A stretch of 14,785 nucleotides of DNA. It comes from Hyphomicrobiales bacterium (GTDB taxonomy: Bacteria; Pseudomonadota; Alphaproteobacteria; Rhizobiales; Aestuariivirgaceae). The stretch lies in assembly GCA_003151375.1 (NCBI GenBank), contig PLXI01000104.1:26844-41628 (forward strand), in the 5' to 3' direction. Below are positions 1-7,388 of the stretch, one piece after another. Both the position numbers and the translations under genes were made by a program. Under the pieces are notes generated by a model. It was not told the origin of the DNA. It saw nothing but the letters and a program-made list of their open reading frames with translations, and did not search any database. Within the stretch, counting starts at the first letter, position 1. The number at the start of each line of letters is the position of its first letter.

Positions 1-33
1 CGGCCGAGTACCAAACACAGTAACGATCCGCAT
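1..33 (-). CDS. wecB: UDP-N-acetylglucosamine 2-epimerase, N-terminal fragment at the window edge
   Basis: On the minus strand an ATG at 33-31 opens a frame reading MRIVTVFGTRP up to the window edge. This is the hallmark N-terminus of non-hydrolysing UDP-GlcNAc 2-epimerases (WecB/MnaA), where the GTRPE loop binds the nucleotide sugar. The enzyme interconverts UDP-GlcNAc and UDP-ManNAc in the cytoplasm and supplies ManNAc-type precursors for surface polysaccharides, which fits the export genes next door. Only 11 residues are visible, so the assignment rests on one motif; a different GTRP-starting epimerase is possible. It is transcribed divergently from the methyltransferase gene at 381. Confidence 0.72.
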   Translation of the reverse strand, partial: MRIVTVFGTRP

Positions 34-140
34 GAATCCCAATCCAATTGTCGAGTTGCGTATCGCCGTCCATTGCGAGGTAGGCGAAATTTCAGAAGAT
101 GGCAAGTGTTTGAATCACGATTCGGAATTTTTTCTGCAGC

Positions 141-159
141 CATGCGTCCTCTGCGCATG
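141..159. repeat. Inverted repeat CATGCG-N7-CGCATG
   Basis: Perfect 6-base arms (141-146 and 154-159) are separated by seven bases, just upstream of the AT-rich block. The dyad could be an operator. There is no T-run, so it is not a terminator. The function is inferred from position only. Confidence 0.35.
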
Positions 160-238
160 ACACATTTTGAATTAAACTGTTGCTTAGTCGTTTTATTTTT
201 TATTCCGTACACTGATCATTATTTATTTCAGATATCTA

Positions 239-258
239 TTCATGAGCCGCGTCATGAA
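239..258. repeat. Inverted repeat TTCATGA-N6-TCATGAA
   Basis: Perfect 7-base arms (239-245 and 252-258) flank a six-base GC spacer, a geometry typical of a dimeric helix-turn-helix operator. It lies between divergent polysaccharide genes, about 120 bases upstream of the FkbM start, so it could control either. No regulator gene is visible in the window. Confidence 0.4.
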
Positions 259-368
259 ATTGCCACAACTTCACGACAGGCTTGTGGTGGGCCGGCAGCT
301 AAATTGTGCGAGCAGACTTACTAGAGTGCATAATTGTGTGTGCGCTGAGTGTCGTTGCGCAAGCTGAT

Positions 369-373
369 GGAGG
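369..373 (+). promoter_or_regulatory. Ribosome binding site fixing the FkbM gene start
   Basis: GGAGG at 369-373 sits seven bases before the ATG at 381. This favours ATG 381 over the in-frame GTG at 306, which has no comparable site. Confidence 0.6.
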
Positions 374-380
374 CGGTGCG

Positions 381-1079
381 ATGATGCAAGCTCTAAAGGC
401 ATTCCCAAGGGTTGCCTCGTTTTTGAGAGATGCGCGGGGGCGTATACTTCATCGGCCAGACACCAATATCCCATCCATTTCGCTAGGTTCCACTTATGGC
501 CAGCATACCATCCCAGAAGCAATGTCTGGTGCGAACCTTATCGTCTATTCATTCGGCGTCGGGACTGATGTCAGTTTTGATTTGGCCCTCATCGAGCGAG
601 CTGGTTGTTCCGTCGAAGCGTTTGATCCTACGCCCCGAGCAGTGAATTGGGTTGCGCAGCAACACTTTAATTCGAAATTTCATTTTCATGCACTTGGACT
701 GGGTGAGAAAGACGCAAATTTACCTTTTCAGCAACCCAAGAATAATGATCATGTTTCATATTCGCGGGCGAGCGGCAACCAGCCGATGATTTCGCTTCCG
801 GTTCGCCGACTGAAGACAATCATGTCTGAACTGGGACACGAAAGATTGAACCTTCTCAAACTGGATATCGAAGGATTCGAGTATGCAGCTCTCGAAGACA
901 TGCTTGACGGCCAAATCACCCCGGATGTCATTGCCGTCGAGTTTCATCACCGCATGTATGGCTTCACAGAAGAACAGACCCTGCAGTCCGTGAGCATTCT
1001 TTTGAATGCTGGATACAATCTGTTCCATGTCTCCGAAACGGGGCGCGAATACAGCTTCATTCACAAGCGGAGCTTGTAG
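381..1079 (+). CDS. FkbM-family SAM-dependent methyltransferase
   Basis: A 232-residue protein with the Rossmann methyltransferase pattern of the FkbM family. The glycine-rich SAM loop is YSFGVGTD at residues 56-63, the acidic end of strand 2 is EAFDP at 79-83, and the family signature LKLDIEGFE spans 159-167. FkbM enzymes usually O-methylate sugars or small molecules. In a polysaccharide locus the likely role is methylating a sugar residue of the repeat unit in the cytoplasm; this is inference from context. The frame opens upstream at GTG 306, but ATG 381 has a good GGAGG site and gives a normal FkbM N-terminus. It is the first gene of the plus-strand run, with 48 bases before the co-polymerase gene. 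No signal peptide or membrane segment is seen. Confidence 0.85.
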   Translation: MMQALKAFPRVASFLRDARGRILHRPDTNIPSISLGSTYGQHTIPEAMSGANLIVYSFGVGTDVSFDLALIERAGCSVEAFDPTPRAVNWVAQQHFNSKFHFHALGLGEKDANLPFQQPKNNDHVSYSRASGNQPMISLPVRRLKTIMSELGHERLNLLKLDIEGFEYAALEDMLDGQITPDVIAVEFHHRMYGFTEEQTLQSVSILLNAGYNLFHVSETGREYSFIHKRSL

Positions 1080-1127
1080 CAATATCTGTGACAACTTCAA
1101 ACGCACGTCCTAGATCAACCCACCTCA

Positions 1128-3347
1128 TTGAAAGTGAATGAAGCCATGCTGAAGGGCCTGAATCTTGAGAGAGCGAATCGCTCAGACGTTGCAATTCAGG
1201 ACCTGCTTCGACCGATTGATTTCAAGAGTGTTGCAAGTAAGATGTGGAGGCAGAAGCACTACATCTTGGGGACACCGATTCTATGCATTGTCGGCACGCT
1301 GATTTATTGTCTGACAGCACAACCCTATTATACCTCCAGCTCCGAGTTGCTAATTGAACCGCAGCAGCCGCTGGTCCTTAACCAGACCCCAACGACCAGT
1401 GACACCACCGAGACAGTCGATACTGCTTACGTGGATAGCCAGGTAGAAGTTCTCTCGTCCGGAAAAGTTCTCAAGCGCGTGGTAATTTCAGAGAATTTAT
1501 TGGCCGATCCGGAATTCACTACTTCAGCCTTTAATCCACTGCGGTTCGTTCTTGCCTTATTGCAACTTTCGCCCACACCTCAGGGGGGTGAAGATGAAAC
1601 ACTTAACATCACCATTGACAATCTTCAGCGCGCCATCACCATTAAACGCGTCGGATTTACTTATGCGTTGACGATATCTGTTTCGACTACGTCACCTCAG
1701 AAATCCGCTAAGCTTGCAAACGCAATAGCTGAATCATTTTTGAAAGATACACTTGAAGCGCGCGGGCAAGCGGCAGGGTCTGCGAGTTCTTGGCTGCAAG
1801 GCAGAATGAAAGAGCTGCGCAGCATGACTGTCGCCGCAGACTCGGCCGTGCAGGACTTTCGTGCGAGGAATAACATTGTCAGCACAGACAAAGGATTGAT
1901 GACCGATCAACAGGTCACCGAAATTTCTTCACAACTCACTCAAACCCGATCTCAGCTGGCTGAAGCGCAAGCCAAATATGACAGGCTCTCAGCAGCCATT
2001 GCGTCGGGTTCGCCAGATCGAATGGCAGTGCTTACCGACCTGCCCGTGGGAAGCATCGTTTCGAAACTACAGCAGGATATCATAAATAATGATCTTCGCA
2101 TCAGCGAACTAGTGAAAGCAAACGGAGAACAACATGAAAGCGTTTTGAAGCTGCGGGCAGAAAATAAAAATCTCAGCGTAAACATTTCCCAAGAGCTCGA
2201 TAACATTGCGAGTTCTCTGAAGAATGACGTAGCTGTCGCGAATGAGAAAGTTTCTGAACTTGATAAGCGTCTCAGGGAAGCCGTGGGAACATCCAATGAG
2301 TCGAGCAGCGCACAGGTTCAGCTACGTGATTTGCAGCGCGAGGCAGACGCATATCGCGCCATCTATCAATCGTCACTAGACCAACTGCAACAGGCGGTCC
2401 AGAAGCAGACGTTCCCAGTGAGTGCCTATCGAATTATCAGCGAAGCTGTGCCCGTCTTACAAAAGACCTGGCCGAAGTCCCTGCTATCGCTGGCCGCAGC
2501 GATGGTTGTTGGATTTCTTGCAGGTGGACTTGTGGCCTTGGCCAAAGCCTATCGCGATACAGCGATGTATGGCTTCAAGGACGTTGAACGTGAGCTTGGC
2601 GCGCGACTGATTGCAGAATTTCCAATGCAGAAAGGTGGGCGCAATCTGGCCGCCACCGATGCATTCTGGTCGGCCGACTTTGCGCGGCCAGCGCGATCTC
2701 TCAAGTTATTCCTTACGCAACAAAAGAATGCTCAAGAGTGCTTTGTCGTTGGCATAATCTCGACAAGCCGTGGCGATGGACGCTCAACTGTTGCAGCAAG
2801 CCTTGCCGTATCAAATGCTGCATCCGGCTTGCGCACACTGCTGGTTGATTTTGACCTTACTCATCCGGAGTTGACCGCAGCTTTATTGAGCCCTAACCCG
2901 CAAGCACCAACCGCGACGGCTAGGGCCCCCCAAATATTCAATCTTGGTCGCGCCGCCCATGGCGCCCATTTTATGTCGGCAAGGGACTACATCGCTGAAA
3001 ATGGAAGCGCAGATTGGATAGCGAGTGTGGATTTGGTGGAGCTCGTTGCAACCCTCAAGTCGCATTATGACGTTGTGATCTTTGACCTTGCTCCACTTGC
3101 TGAAACTCTTGATGCCGTGGCGCTTGCGCCAGAAGTCGATTCATTCATCTATGTTGTCAAATGGGGCAAGACACAAGCGGTGGACGTTATGCAAGCCATT
3201 GAAGCAGTGGAACTGAAGTCGCAAATATCTGGTTTCATGATGTGCAATGCTCCCCAGGGCTCCCGTCGGTTTTGGCCCTTCAGACGGAGGAGCACCACTG
3301 ACCAAGCAGTTGCTGCCCCCGTCCAAGAAAGCAGAGCCTCCACATGA
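1128..3347 (+). CDS. Wzz/GumC-type polysaccharide co-polymerase with degenerate BY-kinase domain
   Basis: A 739-residue inner-membrane protein that sets chain length and links polymerisation to export. An N-terminal Wzz domain has a first membrane helix at about 47-64. A long periplasmic part follows, rich in predicted coiled coil at about 222-425. A proline-flanked second helix lies at about 450-473 (P442 and P449 fit the Wzz motif). The cytoplasmic ATPase domain covers about 530-705. Its P-loop reads SRGDGRST (547-554), so the Walker A lysine is Arg552. Walker A' is LLVDFD (571-576) and Walker B is VVIFDLAP (649-656). The C-terminal tail has no tyrosine cluster. ATP binding and autophosphorylation may therefore be lost or altered; this is inference. 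The start is uncertain: TTG 1128, GTG 1134 or ATG 1146 (residue 7) are in frame and none has a strong ribosome binding site. Confidence 0.87.
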   Translation: MKVNEAMLKGLNLERANRSDVAIQDLLRPIDFKSVASKMWRQKHYILGTPILCIVGTLIYCLTAQPYYTSSSELLIEPQQPLVLNQTPTTSDTTETVDTAYVDSQVEVLSSGKVLKRVVISENLLADPEFTTSAFNPLRFVLALLQLSPTPQGGEDETLNITIDNLQRAITIKRVGFTYALTISVSTTSPQKSAKLANAIAESFLKDTLEARGQAAGSASSWLQGRMKELRSMTVAADSAVQDFRARNNIVSTDKGLMTDQQVTEISSQLTQTRSQLAEAQAKYDRLSAAIASGSPDRMAVLTDLPVGSIVSKLQQDIINNDLRISELVKANGEQHESVLKLRAENKNLSVNISQELDNIASSLKNDVAVANEKVSELDKRLREAVGTSNESSSAQVQLRDLQREADAYRAIYQSSLDQLQQAVQKQTFPVSAYRIISEAVPVLQKTWPKSLLSLAAAMVVGFLAGGLVALAKAYRDTAMYGFKDVERELGARLIAEFPMQKGGRNLAATDAFWSADFARPARSLKLFLTQQKNAQECFVVGIISTSRGDGRSTVAASLAVSNAASGLRTLLVDFDLTHPELTAALLSPNPQAPTATARAPQIFNLGRAAHGAHFMSARDYIAENGSADWIASVDLVELVATLKSHYDVVIFDLAPLAETLDAVALAPEVDSFIYVVKWGKTQAVDVMQAIEAVELKSQISGFMMCNAPQGSRRFWPFRRRSTTDQAVAAPVQESRAST

Positions 3348-3360
3348 GCGCGTATTGAGC

Positions 3361-4521
3361 ATGGCGAATGTGGTAATCCTGCAGCGCGTCGTTCCACCCT
3401 ATCGCATGCCGTTGTTCAGGCGGCTCTGGGAAGAATTTGGTTGGACGGTCGCTTTTGGAAAGAATCTCTCTGCCGATGGCATTCCCGTCGAACATGACGC
3501 GCCATTTTTGCATGGATACAACTTTCGCCGTGGACCGGGCGGAATCATTCGCGTTCCGATTTCAAAAATCCTCGCTGATTTGAAACCAGACGCCGTTATC
3601 GCCGAGGGTGCGCTGCATCTGACGTCCACTTGGGAACTCGTATTGAGACGCGAATTCTTCGGCAGTCCCAAATTGTTTTTTTGGACAATTGGATACAATC
3701 CAAGCGCCACTGACGAACCATCAAGGCCTGGCAGCAGGCAATGGATCTATCCTACCATTTATCGATTTGCCGACGGCTGCCTGACCTACGGTGCAGACGG
3801 GAGAGATTTTCTGCTACCGCGACTACGGGGCAAACCAGTTTTCGTTGCACAAAACTCTATCGATATGAACGGCATTCGTTCGGCGGAAGCTGAAGCGATT
3901 GCCTTGCCGGGGCGGGGTTATCCGGAACTCATTGCCGTCAGTCGTCTGACGCCCGCAAAAGAATATGTCAAATTGGTCAGGGCATTCCTGATCCTCCTGA
4001 ATTCTTTTCCATCGGCCCAACTGACCATTGTTGGCGAAGGCCCTGAATTGGAAACAATCAAATCTGCCAGCGCAGGAGAATTAGGACGGCGCATTCATCT
4101 TATTGGCGCGATATATGATGAGAATTTACTAGCGCCACATATGAAGCGTGCTGACGCCTTTGTGTTGACCGGGCGCGTGGGTTTGGCAATTAATCACGCG
4201 CTTGGATATGGGCTGCCAGTCATCTGTGGCAAGCGCGGAAAGACCGGCCCACGCCATGGCAGCGAGATCATACATTTGCACGAAGGAATCACCGGTTATC
4301 AAGTTGAGACTTCCAGTCCCGAAGCCTTTGCCGAAAAACTTGTGTCACTGTTTCAGATGACACCGAATCTGCGGGCTGGGCATGACAAACAAATTCGAGA
4401 TTACGTGGCGCAGCACATGTCGCTTGATCGTATGATCTCCGGGTTCAAGGAGATTGAATCGCATATCAACAACCTCAAAGCCAAGTTACCGCATGCATCA
4501 ATTCAAGCCCGTCCGTCATAG
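3361..4521 (+). CDS. GT4-like family glycosyltransferase (GT-B fold)
   Basis: A 386-residue cytoplasmic or membrane-associated glycosyltransferase with two Rossmann halves. The C-terminal half shows the GT4 pattern: SRLTPAKEYVKLVRAF at 194-209 (acceptor/donor-site lysine region), LTIVGEGPE at 221-229, and the donor loop TGRVGLAINHALGYGLPVI at 270-288. In that loop the usual E-x7-E pair is absent (Gly271 and His279 stand there), a variant I believe occurs in some GT4 enzymes that carry a GLxxNHAxxYGxPV loop. The protein probably adds one sugar to the lipid-linked repeat unit; donor and linkage cannot be read from sequence. ATG 3361 follows the co-polymerase stop by 13 bases, so co-translation is likely. 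In-frame TTG 3355 is an alternative start. The longer frame back to 3247 only overlaps the upstream gene. Confidence 0.85.
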   Translation: MANVVILQRVVPPYRMPLFRRLWEEFGWTVAFGKNLSADGIPVEHDAPFLHGYNFRRGPGGIIRVPISKILADLKPDAVIAEGALHLTSTWELVLRREFFGSPKLFFWTIGYNPSATDEPSRPGSRQWIYPTIYRFADGCLTYGADGRDFLLPRLRGKPVFVAQNSIDMNGIRSAEAEAIALPGRGYPELIAVSRLTPAKEYVKLVRAFLILLNSFPSAQLTIVGEGPELETIKSASAGELGRRIHLIGAIYDENLLAPHMKRADAFVLTGRVGLAINHALGYGLPVICGKRGKTGPRHGSEIIHLHEGITGYQVETSSPEAFAEKLVSLFQMTPNLRAGHDKQIRDYVAQHMSLDRMISGFKEIESHINNLKAKLPHASIQARPS

Positions 4522-4566
4522 TTGAATTAAAGCCAAGGTTGGCCCGACCGATTACAATTCGTGTGT

Positions 4567-4573
4567 GAAGGAG
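4567..4573 (+). promoter_or_regulatory. Strong ribosome binding site of the Wza-like gene
   Basis: GAAGGAG lies seven bases before ATG 4581, the best Shine-Dalgarno match in the polysaccharide locus. It selects ATG 4581 over the in-frame ATG at 4593. Confidence 0.55.
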
Positions 4574-4580
4574 TGAGTTT

Positions 4581-5741
4581 ATGATTTTGCGTATGAGTAA
4601 TTTTTATATTGTTGTTGCCTTTGCACTTTCGGGTTGTTCCGGATTGCCCGCAGGAGGCCCAACAAGTGCCGACATCATTGATGGTTCGTCTTCCTCTCAC
4701 AGGGTGATCCCAAATTATACCGTCATTGATATCACGCCGGAAATTGCGTCACGGCTCTCGCGCTATGATGATGCTTCCCGGCGAGGGCATTTCTCGCAAC
4801 TCGCTCGGTCCGGCGTACATGGTGTTGGTGTTGGCGACACGCTTTCAGTGACCATCTTCGAAGCCTCAACAGGTGGGCTGTTTTCTCCGCAGACCGACAC
4901 AACGACCAGTGGCGCGCCGAGGCTTAATCTTCCGCCCCAAGTTGTTGATCGTCTCGGCACGATTACTGTTCCTTATGCCGGTGCAATCAGGGCTGCCGGG
5001 CGCACGCCGCAACAGATCCAAGACACAATTCAGACACGTCTGGCCAAACGCGCCATCGAACCACAAGCGGTGGTGAGCATCATTTCGAATGATAGCCGGG
5101 TGGCGACCGTGACTGGTGATGTCTGGAAGGGCGGACGCATGCCATTGACAACTGGCAATGAGAGAGTGCTTGACGCACTGGGCGTCGCGGGAGGGCAACG
5201 CGGTGCCGATTATGACACCACAGTTAAACTAATCCGGAAAGACAGATCTGAGACAATGAACCTCCAAGATCTCGTAAACGCGCCTTCCGAGAATATTGTC
5301 GTCGAACCACGGGATCAGATCTTTGTTTCCCAGGATCCGCAGAAATTCATCGTTCTTGGAGCGTCAACAACCAATGCTGAAGTTCCCTTCGGCAGCTCTC
5401 AACTGAGCCTTGCCGAAGCGCTTGGAAAATCCGGCGGCCTTGATGACCGACGCGCCGATCCTGCCGGAATCTTTGTTTTTCGCTATGAAGACCCGCGAAG
5501 CTATGGTGTGCTGCCAGCGCGTGTAGATTCAGGGGGCAAGCCCGTGCCTGTCGTTTATAGGCTCAACGTGAAGCAACCGAGCGGCTTGCTGGCAATGCAA
5601 AGCTTCATGGTTCATAACAAAGATGTCATCTACGTCGCAAATTCACCCAGCACAGAACTTTCTAAGTTTCTTGGACTTGTGGGGACCGGCGTCGGAATCA
5701 CCAACAACACTGCCACAACAGTCGTCAGAGTTGCCCCGTGA
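4581..5741 (+). CDS. Wza-type polysaccharide export outer-membrane lipoprotein
   Basis: A 386-residue exporter protein. The N-terminus is a lipoprotein signal with lipobox LSGC (Cys19), so the mature protein should be lipid-anchored to the outer membrane. The poly-export domain starts near residue 79 (GVGVGDTLSVTIFEAS) and continues through GTITVPYAGAIRAAGRTPQQ and VVSIISNDSRVATVTGDV. SLBB-type repeats follow, around 170-240 and 255-350. The C-terminus may form the membrane-spanning helix ring as in Wza, inferred from family knowledge. It should form the exit channel that docks on the Wzz-type co-polymerase encoded two genes upstream. It lies 59 bases after the glycosyltransferase and ends six bases from the stop of the convergent lyase-like gene, with no room for a separate terminator. 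Confidence 0.9.
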   Translation: MILRMSNFYIVVAFALSGCSGLPAGGPTSADIIDGSSSSHRVIPNYTVIDITPEIASRLSRYDDASRRGHFSQLARSGVHGVGVGDTLSVTIFEASTGGLFSPQTDTTTSGAPRLNLPPQVVDRLGTITVPYAGAIRAAGRTPQQIQDTIQTRLAKRAIEPQAVVSIISNDSRVATVTGDVWKGGRMPLTTGNERVLDALGVAGGQRGADYDTTVKLIRKDRSETMNLQDLVNAPSENIVVEPRDQIFVSQDPQKFIVLGASTTNAEVPFGSSQLSLAEALGKSGGLDDRRADPAGIFVFRYEDPRSYGVLPARVDSGGKPVPVVYRLNVKQPSGLLAMQSFMVHNKDVIYVANSPSTELSKFLGLVGTGVGITNNTATTVVRVAP

Positions 5742-5747
5742 TGCGCC

Positions 5748-7328
5748 TCAGCGGCATTTTCTTTCGTCGTGAATGGATAGATTGTCTTTGATTGTATTTG
5801 GCGAGAAGTTCACTGCTGCCACCGCGTCGTAGCGTTCGGGTGTGACGAGTATATTTCCCGTTATTGTATTGTTCTGGGCCAACTCAATGGGCGGTGGCTC
5901 GAATGTGAAAAAGGAAATCGCCGATTTTTGTGCGATCACCAAGTTGCCCGTGATGGAATTGTCCTTGGCTACAGCGTAACCTGCTGAACCATGGCTGAGC
6001 GCAATACCGTTGTCCTTTGGGCACAGGATAATGTTTCCCGTAACGTGATGATTTTTTCCTGCGATCCGAATGGGCCTTGTGTGAACCAGCACATTTCCCG
6101 AGATTTCGTCTGCGTCAGCCCCCCGGAGATTTGGCGCCGCATCCATGTCAAAGAACGCATTGCTCCGAATTCGAATACCAGGAACTTTCGCGGATACTGC
6201 TTCCACATCACCGTTGGTCGCATAAAAAATATTGTGCTCAATCCGGGTGTGCAGATCAATGTCTGAAGCTCCTCCCTCCGGCCCGGCGACTTGAATTGGT
6301 TCTTGGCCATTTCCGGAATGCCTTTCGATATTGAAAAACTCATTGTGATGAATGTAGGTTCGAAGCGGCTGGATTGCGGCATCGGCAGTTCCGGCCCGAA
6401 CTTTGACGGTCACTGAATTTGACTCGCTGAAATGATTGAAGTCAATTTCTGTGTCTTCAGCCATCACCAAAATGCATTCTGCCTTCGGCTTGCCTTGTAC
6501 ACCGCAACCGTTGAAAACTGATTGTGTGATGCGGACACGCGGCGCGGCTATGGTTATCGTGACGTCGCCAGAAAACACAAACCCGCGCAGAGTAACATCT
6601 GGACGTTGTATTGTGATATGCGTGGCTCCTACGAACTCGGCTGTGCCACCGCCATCAATGATGGTGGGCTCGGTATTTTTCTCAGGTCGGGCGTTCAAGG
6701 TGACGTCTACACCTATGAATCTTTTGGCTGGAAGATTGAAAAATCCGTTGGCTTGTGTAGAAATATCCGTCAAATCCGACAAATTATGCTTGGGTCCGTC
6801 TTGATCATTCTTGGGGCGCGCCTGCGCAACTGCAATGTCGCCCGTCGATGTAACTTGGCTGGCAGTTATATCGTCGTCTCTCGCAGCTTCAGATGGCAGA
6901 TCCACTTTATATTGACCGCTAAGGCAAGGCACGAAAACATCGTTTTCGACGTTTTCGCTGGCAATGGCAACTCGGGAGCCTTGAATACAGAATCCAGAGA
7001 CCGAATTTACTCCCGAGGACTTCAATGTTTCCAGTGTGAGTTTGTCACTGAATATGACATGGGGCTGCGGTGCTTGTTCCAGGGTTTGGACCATAGCGGG
7101 CGTCATCCATTCAAACGCGGCTGGTGCTGCAAACTGCCACCTCTCCTGCGGATATGCTGGCACAATCTGAACAATTGCAGCAATAAGGCTGAGCGGCGCG
7201 AACCACCTGGCTTGGCTGGACTCCATGCGACCACCTGTTCCGGTCAAGAAAATTCCGCCGACCACCGCCATTTGGATAATGACAGAAATGGGCCACAATA
7301 AGGACGGCATCTGAGACGGGCTCACCAT
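5748..7328 (-). CDS. PL6-like right-handed beta-helix polysaccharide lyase, membrane-anchored
   Basis: A 526-residue protein from ATG 7328; the frame extends to GTG 7376, and ATG 7310 or 7226 are also possible starts. Two hydrophobic segments lie at about 8-33 and 42-57, so it is anchored in or exported through the inner membrane. A linker without recognised domain follows. From about residue 220 a parallel beta-helix of short repeats (IxxNxF, ITGN) resembles chondroitinase B/alginate lyase family PL6: NGQEPIQV, then NGDVEAVSAK with Glu376 and Lys381, then NLRG with Arg402. The Lys-Arg spacing of 21 equals that of the catalytic pair of chondroitinase B (Lys250/Arg271, recalled from family knowledge). 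It probably cleaves uronic-acid polysaccharide by beta-elimination, perhaps trimming the polymer made here. A non-catalytic or epimerase-type beta-helix is the alternative. It is the only minus-strand gene inside the locus. Confidence 0.75.
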   Translation of the reverse strand: MVSPSQMPSLLWPISVIIQMAVVGGIFLTGTGGRMESSQARWFAPLSLIAAIVQIVPAYPQERWQFAAPAAFEWMTPAMVQTLEQAPQPHVIFSDKLTLETLKSSGVNSVSGFCIQGSRVAIASENVENDVFVPCLSGQYKVDLPSEAARDDDITASQVTSTGDIAVAQARPKNDQDGPKHNLSDLTDISTQANGFFNLPAKRFIGVDVTLNARPEKNTEPTIIDGGGTAEFVGATHITIQRPDVTLRGFVFSGDVTITIAAPRVRITQSVFNGCGVQGKPKAECILVMAEDTEIDFNHFSESNSVTVKVRAGTADAAIQPLRTYIHHNEFFNIERHSGNGQEPIQVAGPEGGASDIDLHTRIEHNIFYATNGDVEAVSAKVPGIRIRSNAFFDMDAAPNLRGADADEISGNVLVHTRPIRIAGKNHHVTGNIILCPKDNGIALSHGSAGYAVAKDNSITGNLVIAQKSAISFFTFEPPPIELAQNNTITGNILVTPERYDAVAAVNFSPNTIKDNLSIHDERKCR

Positions 7329-7388
7329 GTATAAGCCATATTTTTCGGCGCAGTGTTGGTACCAGGCCGAAGACACAAGAGCTCTTTG

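Larger units (their letters stand above)
34..380. promoter_or_regulatory. Divergent intergenic region between wecB-like and FkbM genes
   Basis: This stretch holds no convincing gene. The small frames across it look like chance. It must carry the promoters of both divergent transcripts. It includes a markedly AT-rich block at about 161-240 and two perfect inverted repeats at 141-159 and 239-258, listed separately. I could not fix a -35/-10 pair with confidence. Confidence 0.5.

Noticed and set aside
306..380. Upstream extension of the FkbM gene to GTG 306
   Set aside because: The extension has no family similarity and no ribosome binding site, whereas ATG 381 has GGAGG at the right distance.
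6522..7301. A 259-codon plus-strand frame opposite the lyase-like gene
   Set aside because: It has no recognisable motifs and odd Cys/Arg-rich composition, while the opposite strand encodes a coherent beta-helix protein with family motifs.
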